Part shown: piece after piece, positions 55,230 through 63,701 of the stretch
Layout: each line of letters begins with the position of its first letter
How positions within the stretch are numbered: position 1 is the first letter of the stretch
Source: Bradyrhizobium sacchari
GTDB taxonomy: Bacteria > Pseudomonadota > Alphaproteobacteria > Rhizobiales > Xanthobacteraceae
Length of the DNA stretch: 64,000 bases
Assembly: GCF_002068095.1 (NCBI RefSeq)
Contig: NZ_LWIG01000060.1
Span: 10,825-74,824 of the forward strand
Reading direction: 5' to 3'
Notes under the pieces: generated by a model
What the model was told of the DNA's origin: nothing
Database searches by the model: none
Seen by the model: the letters and a program-made list of their open reading frames with translations, nothing else
Program-made: the position numbers and the translations under genes

Positions 55230-55988
55230 TCAACCCCGTCCGACGAACGGCATCTTGGTCGCCATGACAGTCATGGTCAGCACGTTGGCATCGAGCGGCA
55301 GGCCGGCCATGTAGGCGACGGCATCGCCGACCGCCTTGGCGTCCATGCGCGGCTCGTGCTTGGTGGTGCCGTCGGGCTGCAGCACGCCGGGGCCGTTGAC
55401 CATGCGGTCGGTCATCGGGGTCGCGGCATTGCCGATGTCGACCTGGCCGACCGCGATGTCGTACATGCGGCCGTCGAGGTTTGAGGCCTTGGTGAGGCCG
55501 GTGATGGCGTGCTTGGTCGAGGTGTAGGCGGCAGAGAACGGCCGCGGCGCATGCGCCGAGATCGAGCCGTTGTTGATGATGCGGCCGCCGCGCGGGCTCT
55601 GGTCCTTCATGATGCGGAAGGCGTGCTGGGTGCACAGGAACGGGGCGGTGAGGTTGGTGTTCACCACCGCCTGCCACTGCTCGAGGCTGAGGTCCTCGAA
55701 GTTCACGGCGGGTGCGCCCATGCCGGCATTGTTGAAGAGCACGTCGAGGCGGCCATAGGTCGCCTTCACCTTGTCGAACAGCGCGGCGATCTGGTCCGGC
55801 TTGGTCATGTCGGCGGTGATACAGAGGCTCTTCCCCGCGGGGCCGAGCTTTGCGGTTTCCTCGAGCATCTCAATTCGGCGTCCGACCAGCACCACGGTGA
55901 AGCCGGTATTCATCAGCGCCAGCGACGCCGCGCGCCCGACACCGGTGCCGGCGCCCGTAACCACTGCGATTTTTTTTGCTTCACTCAT
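55230..55988 (-). CDS. Short-chain dehydrogenase/reductase
   Basis: 252 residues from ATG 55988 (MSEAKKIAVVTGAGTGVGRA; the frame upstream overlaps the promoter and is not SDR-like). Cofactor motif TGAGTGVGRA, LVGRR (Arg after beta-2, suggests NADPH), DVLFNNAGMG, catalytic Ser in NNGSISAHAPR, Tyr/Lys in SAAYTSTKHA. A classical SDR of unknown substrate. 25 bp downstream of the Anbu gene on the same strand, probably co-transcribed. Confidence 0.9.
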   Translation of the reverse strand: MSEAKKIAVVTGAGTGVGRAASLALMNTGFTVVLVGRRIEMLEETAKLGPAGKSLCITADMTKPDQIAALFDKVKATYGRLDVLFNNAGMGAPAVNFEDLSLEQWQAVVNTNLTAPFLCTQHAFRIMKDQSPRGGRIINNGSISAHAPRPFSAAYTSTKHAITGLTKASNLDGRMYDIAVGQVDIGNAATPMTDRMVNGPGVLQPDGTTKHEPRMDAKAVGDAVAYMAGLPLDANVLTMTVMATKMPFVGRG

Positions 55989-56013
55989 CGTTCCTGCCTC
56001 TTCTCTTAAGCTG

Positions 56014-56772
56014 TCAGGTTTTGGGTTCTTTTTCGTTCTTATAGGGCGGGCGCGGGATGTTCTGATGCGCGGCGCGTAAGGCCGCCGACCAGCGCGAGCG
56101 CAGATCGTGGAAATAGGGCTCGCCCGCCTCGATGCGGTGGTTGAGATCGGCCTCGCAGGCGTCCGTGCGCACCACCAGGACATCAATCGGCAGGCCGACG
56201 CCGAGATTGGACCGCATGGTCGAGTCCATCGAGATCAGGCCGGTCTTCAGCGCCTCGTAGAGCTCGACGTCGTAATGCATGGCGCGGTCGAGCACCGGCT
56301 TGCCGTATTTGTGCTCGCCGATCTGCAGGTAAGGCGTATCCGTCGTGCACTCGATGAAATTGCCGGCGGTGTAGACCATGAACAGGCGCATGCGCGCGCC
56401 CTTGATCTGGCCGCCGAACAGGAAGGAGACGTCGAAGGAGACGTCCTCTGACTTCAGCGCCGGGCCTTCGGTCGCATGCACCGCCCGGATCGCCCGGCCG
56501 ATGCGCTGGGCGGCCTGGAACATGGTCGGCGCGTTCATCAGCGTCTCGATCTCGCCCGTATTGGGGTCCTCGAGGCCTTCGGTCAGCGTGGACAGCACCG
56601 ACTGGCTGATGGCGAGGTTGCCGGCGCTGGCGATCGCCATGATGCGGTCGCCGGGCTTGGAGAAGATATGCAGCTTGCGGAAGGTCGAGACGTTGTCGAG
56701 GCCGGCATTGGTGCGGGTATCGGCGATCATCACCAGACCGTCCCGAACCAGGATTCCGCAGCAATAGGTCAT
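56014..56772 (-). CDS. Anbu, proteasome-like N-terminal-nucleophile hydrolase
   Basis: 252 residues. MTYCCGILVRDGLVMIADTR exposes Thr2 after Met removal, the Ntn nucleophile. The next landmarks are ADTRTNAG, KLHIFSKPGDRIMAIASAGN, DVSFLFGGQI and TPYLQIGEHKYGKPVLDRAM. This is the Anbu (ancestral beta subunit) family of bacterial proteasome homologues, which assemble into open helical rings. Anbu genes typically cluster with genes for a circularly permuted ATP-grasp, an alpha-E protein and a transglutaminase; all three are here on the same strand at 58746-62072. The cluster is interrupted by two unrelated oxidoreductase-type genes. Confidence 0.93.
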   Translation of the reverse strand: MTYCCGILVRDGLVMIADTRTNAGLDNVSTFRKLHIFSKPGDRIMAIASAGNLAISQSVLSTLTEGLEDPNTGEIETLMNAPTMFQAAQRIGRAIRAVHATEGPALKSEDVSFDVSFLFGGQIKGARMRLFMVYTAGNFIECTTDTPYLQIGEHKYGKPVLDRAMHYDVELYEALKTGLISMDSTMRSNLGVGLPIDVLVVRTDACEADLNHRIEAGEPYFHDLRSRWSAALRAAHQNIPRPPYKNEKEPKT

Positions 56773-56853
56773 TTCCAGTCCCCGAACGCGTTTGCGCGGA
56801 ATTACTAGCGAATTTCAGGGAAGCATGAAACCCCCGATTCCCGCGGAAAGGGT

Positions 56854-56958
56854 CGTCATTCCGGGGCGCGAGGAAGTCGCGAGCCCGGAATCCATTCATC
56901 CACTAACCTTGCCGTCCGATGTATTCCGGGCTCGCGCGGCGCGCGCCCCGGAATGACG
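56854..56958. repeat. Palindromic intergenic repeat, class B
   Basis: CGTCATTCCGGGGCGCG ... CGCGCCCCGGAATGACG, with nested GAGCCCGGAAT / ATTCCGGGCTC arms. About 105 bp between the CMD gene and the Anbu gene. Confidence 0.8.
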
Positions 56959-56984
56959 GGACGGAACGGCTTGGCTTTCCCACC

Positions 56985-57392
56985 TCAATCCGCGCTATCG
57001 ACCAGAAACGCCGCATCGACGGGGACGCCGAGGGCCGTGACCAGCCGGTTGGTCTCCGCGGCCATGCCGACGATGGCGAGCAACTCGCCATATTCGGCCG
57101 CGGTCATGCCCTTGGCCCGGGCGCTCGCAGTGTGCGAATGGATGCAATAGCTGCAGCCATGCGCGACCGATACCGCGACATAGAGCATTTCCTTGACCTT
57201 GGGATCGAGCGCGCCCGGCGCCATCACCTCCTTGAGGCTGTCCCAGGTCCGCCGCAGCGTCTTGGGATCATGCGCCAGCGCGCGCCAGAAATTGTTGATG
57301 AAATCGGACTGCCGCACCTTGCGGATGTCGTCGAAAACGGCGCGCACCTCGCTGGAGAGTTCGTCGTCCGAAAGCAGTTTTACAGTTGCCAT
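56985..57392 (-). CDS. Carboxymuconolactone decarboxylase / AhpD-like protein
   Basis: 135 residues from ATG 57392; a longer upstream frame overlaps the neighbouring gene. CMD fold with the redox/proton-relay motif GCSYCIHSHTASARAKGM (C-x2-C-x2-S-H) and the preceding DPKVKEMLYVAVSVAH. The CxxC plus His motif is that of AhpD-type peroxidase partners. 53 bp downstream of the acyl-CoA-dehydrogenase-like gene on the same strand, probably one transcript. Confidence 0.88.
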   Translation of the reverse strand: MATVKLLSDDELSSEVRAVFDDIRKVRQSDFINNFWRALAHDPKTLRRTWDSLKEVMAPGALDPKVKEMLYVAVSVAHGCSYCIHSHTASARAKGMTAAEYGELLAIVGMAAETNRLVTALGVPVDAAFLVDSAD

Positions 57393-57445
57393 GAGGGCCT
57401 CGCGGGATCGGGTCTGATCCCGCGAGTTTAGCACGGCTGATGCGC

Positions 57446-58642
57446 TCAGGCGGCATCCTCGGCCGAGCGGCGCAAGGCGAGCTTGCCGACGTCGACATAC
57501 TGCCGCTGCTGCGCATGGGCGTGCTGGGCTGCGACGTGAATGTCGCGCAGGCGCCGCTGCAGCGGCGATGTGTCGTAGACCGCGCTGCTTCCGGCCAGCG
57601 CGAAACAGGCATCCGCGATGCCGACGCAGGTCGTGGCGAGCCAGGTCGCCGATCGAGCCCCTTCGATCACGAGGTCTTCGTTGTTCAGCGTGCCGGACTG
57701 CGCGTGGCGCCAATGGCCGGCAACCTGGACCTCGTGAAAGCCCTGCGCGGCGCCGAGGTCGGCGGAGATCCGGCCGAGTTCGTACTGGAAAGTCTCGGAC
57801 TCCCGCATCGGGACCGCCGCATATAATTGCTGCCGCCCTGTATGCGCCAGCGCGAGCAGGTCATCGACCATGCCCTCGGCGAGGCCCACCGAGAACGCGC
57901 CGTGAAGCAACGGCAGCCATTGCCGTAGTGCTTGATAAAGCGGACCCGACTGACGCGGGGCGGCCTCGAGATCGAAGAAATTGGCCTCGGGAACCAGCGT
58001 CTCCCGTAGCGTGACGTGATGGCTGCCGGTGCCCTTGAGCCCCGCCGCGTGCCAGGTGTCCTCGACGTCCCAGTCGCGCGCCGGCAGCGCAACGACGCGA
58101 AGCAGCGGCTTGCCCTGTGGGCCGGGGATCGGTTTGCCGTTTTCGGTGACGATGCAGAACCCGCCGATCCAGTCGGCATGCGTGCAACCGCTGGCGAACG
58201 GCCAACGGCCCTTGACCCGATAGCCGCCCGACACGCGTTCTGCCGTTCCACCCGGCTGGGATGAGCCGCAGATCGCAGTATCAGGTCCGTCCTGATAGAT
58301 GCGCTTGTACAGTTCCGCGGGTGAGGCTGCGACGAAGAGGCTGCTGGCTCCGGCGACAACCGCGATCCAGCCGATCGAGCCGTCGAGACGGGCGAGCGCC
58401 TTGATGACCTCCAGTCCGGCGGGAAAATCGAGCTCCAGTCCGCCTTCGCTCCGCGGGACGAACATGCGAAAGATCCCGATCGATCGCAGCCGTTCCACGA
58501 GGTCGGGCGGGATGCGGCGTGCAGCTTCGATCTCTGCGGTGCGTGCCGTGATCTCGGGTGCCAATTCCCGGATGCCCACAAGCATGGCTTTGTGGGGATC
58601 GCGCAGTGCGAAGTGGTCGCTGAGTCTTTCTTGAAGCCGCAT
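57446..58642 (-). CDS. Acyl-CoA dehydrogenase-fold flavoprotein (FMN/FAD-dependent monooxygenase type)
   Basis: 398 residues from ATG 58642 (GAGG upstream; a TTG three codons earlier is less likely). Acyl-CoA-dehydrogenase architecture: N-terminal helices (RRIPPDLVERLRSIGIFRMF), a mid beta domain with GGYRVKGRWPFASGCTHADW and the C-terminal type-2 domain. The GRWPFASGC..ADW segment is characteristic of the HsaA/HpaB-like two-component hydroxylases and dibenzothiophene-desulfurisation enzymes rather than true acyl-CoA dehydrogenases. Substrate unknown. Precedes the CMD gene. Confidence 0.85.
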   Translation of the reverse strand: MRLQERLSDHFALRDPHKAMLVGIRELAPEITARTAEIEAARRIPPDLVERLRSIGIFRMFVPRSEGGLELDFPAGLEVIKALARLDGSIGWIAVVAGASSLFVAASPAELYKRIYQDGPDTAICGSSQPGGTAERVSGGYRVKGRWPFASGCTHADWIGGFCIVTENGKPIPGPQGKPLLRVVALPARDWDVEDTWHAAGLKGTGSHHVTLRETLVPEANFFDLEAAPRQSGPLYQALRQWLPLLHGAFSVGLAEGMVDDLLALAHTGRQQLYAAVPMRESETFQYELGRISADLGAAQGFHEVQVAGHWRHAQSGTLNNEDLVIEGARSATWLATTCVGIADACFALAGSSAVYDTSPLQRRLRDIHVAAQHAHAQQRQYVDVGKLALRRSAEDAA

Positions 58643-58745
58643 CTGTCTCAACCTCTGTTGCGGGAACGGATCGCAACGGAGGTTGAACAGACAATGCTAC
58701 GGCGCGGCTTCAACGCGGCGGTCGTCGGTTACGGCTGTAACGCTG

Positions 58746-59594
58746 CTAGCTCTGGCGCTGGGACTGCGATTGCGATTGGCCGCCGCGGCCGGCCTGTTCG
58801 ACCTTGACCGCGACTGTCAGCGTCTCCGCGCCGCCGCCATAGCGGGTGCCGCGCACGGGGGCCGCCCCGAGATAATCGAGGCCGATGGCGACGCGGACAT
58901 GGGCATCGGTGGTGCAGATGCAGTTGGCGGGATCGAAGCCGACCCAGCCGAGGTCGGGGACATAGGCCTCCGCCCAGGCATGGCCGGCATCCTGATGCAC
59001 CGTGCCGTCGGAGCGCAAGAAGTGGCCGGAGACGAAGCGTGCCGGCACGCCGCCGGTGCGGGCGCAGGCGATGAAGATGTGCGCGTAGTCCTGGCAGACG
59101 CCGCGCTTGAGCGCGAACGCCTCCGCCGCCGAGGTGCCGCTGTTGGTCGGGTCCTCGTCGAAGGTCATGTGGTCGCTGATCTCGCTCATCAGCGTGTGCA
59201 GGAAGCCGAGCGTGTCGCTCTCGGCCTCGCTGCGCAGCTGCCGTGCGACCGCCGCCATCGCCGGATTCACCGAGGTGAGGTCGGTGGCGCGCAAGAACAT
59301 GCCGGCCGGAAAGCGCTCGTCGGCGCCGCGCAGCACGCCGCCGGTGTCGTGGGTCTCGATCAGCCCTTCGGCGGTGATCCTGATGTCGCCGACGGGCCCG
59401 CAGGACAGCACATGGGTGACGTTGCCGAAGGCGTCCTCATGGGTGTCGAGTCTGGTGTCCGTGGAGACGTCGATCTGCCACTCCGCCACATATTGTCCGT
59501 CATGGCTGCACGGCGTCATGCGCAGGATCTGGATCACGCTGGTGGCCGGCGGCTCGTAGCGATAGGTCGTGGTGTGCTGGATTCGCAGGCGCAT
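58746..59594 (-). CDS. Transglutaminase-like cysteine hydrolase of the Anbu cluster
   Basis: 282 residues from ATG 59594 (MRLRIQHTTTYRYEPPATSV), the N-terminal beta domain typical of this family. Catalytic triad: Cys in KRGVCQDYAHIFIACART, His in DAGHAWAEAYVP and Asp in LGWVGFDPANC. Proteins of this type are peptidases or transamidases rather than cross-linkers. It ends in a Gln/Ser-rich tail. Clustered with alpha-E and the ATP-grasp gene, with a 110-bp gap holding a palindromic repeat. Confidence 0.9.
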   Translation of the reverse strand: MRLRIQHTTTYRYEPPATSVIQILRMTPCSHDGQYVAEWQIDVSTDTRLDTHEDAFGNVTHVLSCGPVGDIRITAEGLIETHDTGGVLRGADERFPAGMFLRATDLTSVNPAMAAVARQLRSEAESDTLGFLHTLMSEISDHMTFDEDPTNSGTSAAEAFALKRGVCQDYAHIFIACARTGGVPARFVSGHFLRSDGTVHQDAGHAWAEAYVPDLGWVGFDPANCICTTDAHVRVAIGLDYLGAAPVRGTRYGGGAETLTVAVKVEQAGRGGQSQSQSQRQS

Positions 59595-59615
59595 GGTGGA
59601 CCATTGTTCTGGCGT

Positions 59616-59697
59616 CGTCACTCCGGAGCGATGCGCCAGCATCGAACCCGGAATCTCGAGATTCCGGTCTGATCCTTCGGACCATCCCGGAATGACG
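59616..59697. repeat. Palindromic intergenic repeat, class B-like, short copy
   Basis: CGTCACTCCGGAGCG ... ATCCCGGAATGACG with a central CGGAATCTCGAGATTCCG perfect palindrome. It fills the gap between the alpha-E and transglutaminase genes. Confidence 0.7.
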
Positions 59698-59704
59698 GCG
59701 TCTA

Positions 59705-60649
59705 TCAGATCAAATACTGCTTCGTGATGATTTCGCCCAGCCTGGAATTGTCCGCAATGAATTCCTGAATGAATTCATGCACGCCATGCTGGAAAATGTC
59801 GTTCATATTGCTGTGTTCCAGCCGGTTGCGGATGCCGCGGGCGTGGCGCTGGGCCGGACCCTGGCGGCCATAGGCAACGCCGATCTGGTCGAGGTTGCGC
59901 ACGAGATTGCCATAGCAGCTGGCGAGCGAGCGCGGCAGCGTGTCGTTGAGGATCAACAGATCCGCGATCAGCCACGGCTTCAGCGTCTCGCGATAGACCC
60001 AGTGATAGGCCGTCAGTGCTGAGACCGAGCGCAGGATCGAGCTCCACTGGTAGAAGTCGAGCGGCCCGCCGACATGCTCTTCCTCAGGCAAGAGCACATG
60101 GTACTTCACGTCGAGGATGCGGGCGGTATTGTCGGCGCGCTCGAGATGCACGCCCATGCGCGAGAACCAGTAGGCGTCGTTCCGCAGCATGGTCCGGTAG
60201 GCCGAGCCGTCGAAGCGCAGCGAGGTCTCCTGCACGAAGCGCAGGAATTTGGCGAGGTCCTCGCGCGTCGAGGTGCCCTTGCTCCAGACCGCCTGCAGCT
60301 CGATCCAGGCCGAGTTGATGGTGTCCCACATCTCGCTGGTGAGCGCGGTGCGCACCGAGCGCGAGTTCAGCCGCGCCGCCTCGATGCAGTTCCGGATCGA
60401 GGACGGGTTGTTCGGCGAGAACGAGAGGTACTCCACGACGTTGTGCTCGTTGGCTTCCTCATAGGTCTGATAGAAGCTCGCGGCGACGCCGGCCGTGAGC
60501 AGCGCCGAGTCCCATTCGTTGGTCTTGCCGATATAGGCGGCGGGAAGCGCGGTGACGCGCAGCGTCGCATCGATGGTGCGCGCGAGATATTCGGCCCGTT
60601 CGACATAGCGGGCGAGCCAGTAGAGGTTTTCGGCGGTACGCGACAGCAT
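59705..60649 (-). CDS. Alpha-E domain protein
   Basis: 314 residues, all-helical. Starts MLSRTAENLYWLARYVERAE, with NARILDVKYHVLLPE-type and VHLERADNTAR stretches, SVSALTAYHWVYRETLKPWL, and LILNDTLPRSLASCYGNLVR typical of the alpha-E (DUF403) family. No catalytic motif is known. It always accompanies circularly permuted ATP-grasp enzymes and is thought to be part of the same amide-ligase system. 4 bp downstream of the ATP-grasp gene. Confidence 0.93.
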   Translation of the reverse strand: MLSRTAENLYWLARYVERAEYLARTIDATLRVTALPAAYIGKTNEWDSALLTAGVAASFYQTYEEANEHNVVEYLSFSPNNPSSIRNCIEAARLNSRSVRTALTSEMWDTINSAWIELQAVWSKGTSTREDLAKFLRFVQETSLRFDGSAYRTMLRNDAYWFSRMGVHLERADNTARILDVKYHVLLPEEEHVGGPLDFYQWSSILRSVSALTAYHWVYRETLKPWLIADLLILNDTLPRSLASCYGNLVRNLDQIGVAYGRQGPAQRHARGIRNRLEHSNMNDIFQHGVHEFIQEFIADNSRLGEIITKQYLI

Positions 60650-60653
60650 CTCT

Positions 60654-62072
60654 CTACTCGTCCAGAATCCAGGTGTCTTTGGTGCCGCCGCCCTGGCTCG
60701 AATTCACCACCAGGGAGCCTTCCTTCAGTGCGACGCGGGTGAGGCCGCCCGGCACGATCGTGGTGCTCTTGCTGCCGGTGAGCACGAAGGGGCGAAGGTC
60801 GACGTGGCGCGGGGCAAGGCCCGACGCCGTGCAGGTCGGGCAGGTCGAGAGCGCCAGCGTCGGCTGGGCGATAAAACCTTCCGGCTCGCGCTTGAGCTTC
60901 TCGCGGAAGGCCTCGATGGTCGCCTTGGTCGCGGCCGGGCCGATCAGCATGCCGTAGCCGCCGGAGCCGTGCACCTCCTTGACGACGAGCTCGCCGAGAT
61001 TGTCCAGCACATAGGCGAGGTCCTTCGGCTCGCGGCAGCGCCAGGTCGGCACGTTCTTCAGGATCGGCTCCTCGCTGAGATAGAACTTCACGATGTCCGG
61101 CATGTAGGAGTAGATCGCCTTGTCGTCGGCGATGCCGGTGCCGACGGCATTGGCGAGCGTGATGTTGCCGGCCGCATAGGCCGACATCAGCCCGGGCACG
61201 CCGAGCACGGAGTCGGGGCGGAAGGTGAGGGGATCGAGGAAATCGTCGTCGACGCGGCGGTAGATCACATCGACCCGCTTCACACCCTCGGTCGTCCGCA
61301 TGAACACTTCATTGTTCTTGACGATGAGGTCGCGGCCCTCGACCAGCTCGATGCCGAGCTTGTCGGCCAAGAACGAGTGCTCGTAATAGGCGGAGTTGTA
61401 GACGCCCGGCGTCAGCAGGGCGACCGTCGGCTCGCCGGATGCGCTTTGCGGCGCGACCGAGCGCAAGGCCGCGAGCAGCTCGTCCGGATAGCGCTCGACC
61501 GGCGCCACCCTGTGGCGGGCGAACAGGTCCGGAAACAGCCGCATCATGATCTCGCGGTTCTCCAGCATGTAGGACACGCCGGAGGGCGTGCGCGCATTGT
61601 CCTCCAGCACAATGAAGTCCTCGGCGTCGACCCGGACGATGTCGATGCCGGCGATGTGCACGTAGACGTCGTGCGGCACCTGCTGACCGTTCATCTCGGG
61701 GCGGAAGACCGGATTCTGGAAGATCAGATCGTCGGGGACAACCTCGGCGCGGAGGATGTCGCGACCATGATAGATGTCGCGCAGGAACATGTTCAGCGCC
61801 TTCACGCGCTGCTTCAGGCCCTTCTCCAGCAGCGCCCATTCCTTGGCGGACATGATCCTCGGGATCACGTCGAACGGGATCAGGCGTTCGGTGGATTCGG
61901 AGTCGCCGTAGACCGCGAAGGTAATGCCGATCCGGCGAAACAGGAGCTCGGCTTCCTGGCGGCGATATTCGAGCGCCTCCGGAGGCGTCTCCTTGAGCCA
62001 GCGCGCCAGCTCCTGGTAGGCGGGGCGAAGGTCCCCGCCGGGAATATTCATTTCATCAAACGCGACTGCCAT
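60654..62072 (-). CDS. Circularly permuted ATP-grasp protein (type 2, DUF404/407)
   Basis: 472 residues from ATG 62072 (MAVAFDEMNIPGGDLRPAYQ); upstream residues are atypical. Landmarks: FDVIPRIMSAKEWALLEKGL, VHIAGIDIVRVDAEDFIVLE, DNARTPSGVSYMLENREIMM, VIYRRVDDDFLDPLTFRPDS, NAVGTGIADDKAIYSYMPDI, VKEVHGSGGYGMLIGPAA and RHVDLRPFVLTGS. The permuted ATP-grasp fold predicts ligation of a carboxylate to an amine. First gene of the three-gene set with alpha-E and transglutaminase. Divergent from the 62295 gene. Confidence 0.94.
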   Translation of the reverse strand: MAVAFDEMNIPGGDLRPAYQELARWLKETPPEALEYRRQEAELLFRRIGITFAVYGDSESTERLIPFDVIPRIMSAKEWALLEKGLKQRVKALNMFLRDIYHGRDILRAEVVPDDLIFQNPVFRPEMNGQQVPHDVYVHIAGIDIVRVDAEDFIVLEDNARTPSGVSYMLENREIMMRLFPDLFARHRVAPVERYPDELLAALRSVAPQSASGEPTVALLTPGVYNSAYYEHSFLADKLGIELVEGRDLIVKNNEVFMRTTEGVKRVDVIYRRVDDDFLDPLTFRPDSVLGVPGLMSAYAAGNITLANAVGTGIADDKAIYSYMPDIVKFYLSEEPILKNVPTWRCREPKDLAYVLDNLGELVVKEVHGSGGYGMLIGPAATKATIEAFREKLKREPEGFIAQPTLALSTCPTCTASGLAPRHVDLRPFVLTGSKSTTIVPGGLTRVALKEGSLVVNSSQGGGTKDTWILDE

Positions 62073-62294
62073 AGATCCCGACTTGTCTCCCTGGCCATGC
62101 GGCAAGAGTGCATGACTTTCATGTGGTAGCAAGGGCCGGGCCAGCGCGATAAGCATGGACTGGCAGGATTTAGCGGGGACGGACGGCGGCTTGCCTGAAA
62201 AAATGGCTGAGGACTGCTTATTTCGGCAGCAAAACCGCGTGACTTCAACGCGTTACCTCGGCAAAGTCGGTGCCACAGGTGAGGGACAGAGTTT

Positions 62295-63032
62295 ATGAGC
62301 GAGATCGTCACGGCGGGCATTCTGGTCATTGGGGACGAAATCCTGTCGGGCCGGACCAAGGACAAGAATATCGGCTTCATCGCCGAATATCTGACCAATA
62401 TCGGCATCGACCTGAAGGAAGTCCGTGTCGTCTCCGACGACGAGGCCGACATCATCGCCGCGTTGAATGCACTGCGGCATCGCTACACCTACGTCTTCAC
62501 CACCGGCGGCATCGGGCCGACCCATGACGACATCACCGCCGACAGCGTCGCCAAGGCCTTCGGCGTCGGCATCGACCATCACCCGGAGGTGGTCGCCCGC
62601 TTCCGCGAGCGCTGGAGCGAGCAGGACCTCAACGAGGCCCGCCTGCGCATGGCCCGCATCCCCGATGGGGCCGAGCTGATCCAGAGCGCCACCATCCTCG
62701 CCCCCGGCTTCAAGATCGGCAATGTCATCGTGATGGCCGGCGTGCCCTCGATCATGCAGGCGATGATGGACATCGTCTCGCCCAAGCTGAAATCGGGCGT
62801 GCGCATGCTCTCCGAATCGGTTCGGGCCAATGCGCGGGAGGGTGACATCGGCAGCCCGCTGCGGGCGATCGCCGCCGCCCATCCCGACACCATCATCGGC
62901 AGCTATCCCTTCATGGACGAGGAGCAGAAGCCAAACACCAACCTGGTGGTGCGATCGCGCGATGCCGACAAGCTCGCGGCGGCGATGGCCGCAGTGAAGG
63001 AAATGCTGGCGGGATTGAACATCACCCGCTAG
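62295..63032 (+). CDS. Molybdopterin-binding (MoCF biosynthesis / CinA N-terminal-like) domain protein
   Basis: 245 residues. Starts MSEIVTAGILVIGDEILSGR, with TKDKNIGFIAEYLTNIGIDL, VVSDDEADIIAALNALRHRY and the GGIGPTHDDITADSVAKAFG motif of the MoeA/MogA/CinA fold. It lacks the CinA C-terminal deamidase domain, so it is the short stand-alone form common in alphaproteobacteria. It could be a nucleotide or molybdopterin-related enzyme. Upstream of the phosphoribosyltransferase gene by 37 bp on the same strand, probably an operon. Confidence 0.92.
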   Translation: MSEIVTAGILVIGDEILSGRTKDKNIGFIAEYLTNIGIDLKEVRVVSDDEADIIAALNALRHRYTYVFTTGGIGPTHDDITADSVAKAFGVGIDHHPEVVARFRERWSEQDLNEARLRMARIPDGAELIQSATILAPGFKIGNVIVMAGVPSIMQAMMDIVSPKLKSGVRMLSESVRANAREGDIGSPLRAIAAAHPDTIIGSYPFMDEEQKPNTNLVVRSRDADKLAAAMAAVKEMLAGLNITR

Positions 63033-63069
63033 CACCAAGTTGCCGGCGGACGAATGGCAGGAGACGACG

Positions 63070-63597
63070 ATGGCGGGTGAAGCACCGGAACTGAGTGCGC
63101 AGGAGCGGGCGGGCAAGGCCTTTCCGGTCTCGTGGGACCAGTTCCACCGGGATTGCCGGGCGCTGACTTGGCGGCTCAACGAGGTCGGTCCGTTCCACGC
63201 GGTCATCGCGATCACCCGCGGCGGCCTGGTGCCGGCCGCGATCGTCGCGCGCGAGCTCGGCGTGCGCGTGATCGATACGGTCTGCATTGCGAGCTACGAC
63301 CACAACAAGCAGGGCGAGCTGCAGGTGCTCAAGGGCATTTCCGAGGCGGCGATGAAGCTCGGCGGCGGCACCGGCAAGGGGCTTCTGATCGTCGACGACC
63401 TCGTCGACACCGGCAAGACCGGCAGGATGGTGCGCGAGATGCTGCCCGACGCACATTTCGCTACCGTGTACGCCAAGCCGATGGGACGTCCGCTGGTCGA
63501 CACCTTCATCACCGAGGTGTCGCAGGACACCTGGATCTTCTTCCCCTGGGACACCGCGCTGTCCTACCACCCGCCGCTGCGCGACGGGGCGGCGTGA
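63070..63597 (+). CDS. gpt: Xanthine(-guanine) phosphoribosyltransferase
   Basis: 175 residues from ATG 63070 with AGGAG 7 nt upstream; a TTG at 63040 is less likely. PRTase fold with the PRPP-binding motif LLIVDDLVDTGKTGRMVREM, VIAITRGGLVPAAIVARELG, IDTVCIASYDHNKQGELQVL and WIFFPWDTALSYHPPL at the C-terminus. Salvages xanthine/guanine to the nucleotide. Downstream of the MoCF-domain gene. A palindromic repeat follows the stop. Confidence 0.92.
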   Translation: MAGEAPELSAQERAGKAFPVSWDQFHRDCRALTWRLNEVGPFHAVIAITRGGLVPAAIVARELGVRVIDTVCIASYDHNKQGELQVLKGISEAAMKLGGGTGKGLLIVDDLVDTGKTGRMVREMLPDAHFATVYAKPMGRPLVDTFITEVSQDTWIFFPWDTALSYHPPLRDGAA

Positions 63598-63601
63598 TCG
63601 C

Positions 63602-63688
63602 CGTCGTTGCGAGGAGCGAAGCGACGAAGCAATCCAGACTGTTTGCGCGGATGCATTTCTGGATTGCTTCGCTTCGCTCGCAATGACG
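63602..63688. repeat. Palindromic intergenic repeat, class A, copy 3
   Basis: CGTCGTTGCGAGGAGCGAAG ... CTTCGCTCGCAATGACG with inner GAAGCAATCCAGA / TCTGGATTGCTTC. About 87 bp, same family as 52269 and 55036. Confidence 0.85.
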
Positions 63689-63701
63689 GGCGGAGGCGGC
63701 C

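Noticed and set aside
60804..62129. 441-codon plus-strand open frame
   Set aside because: Antisense to the circularly permuted ATP-grasp gene, which has full family motifs.
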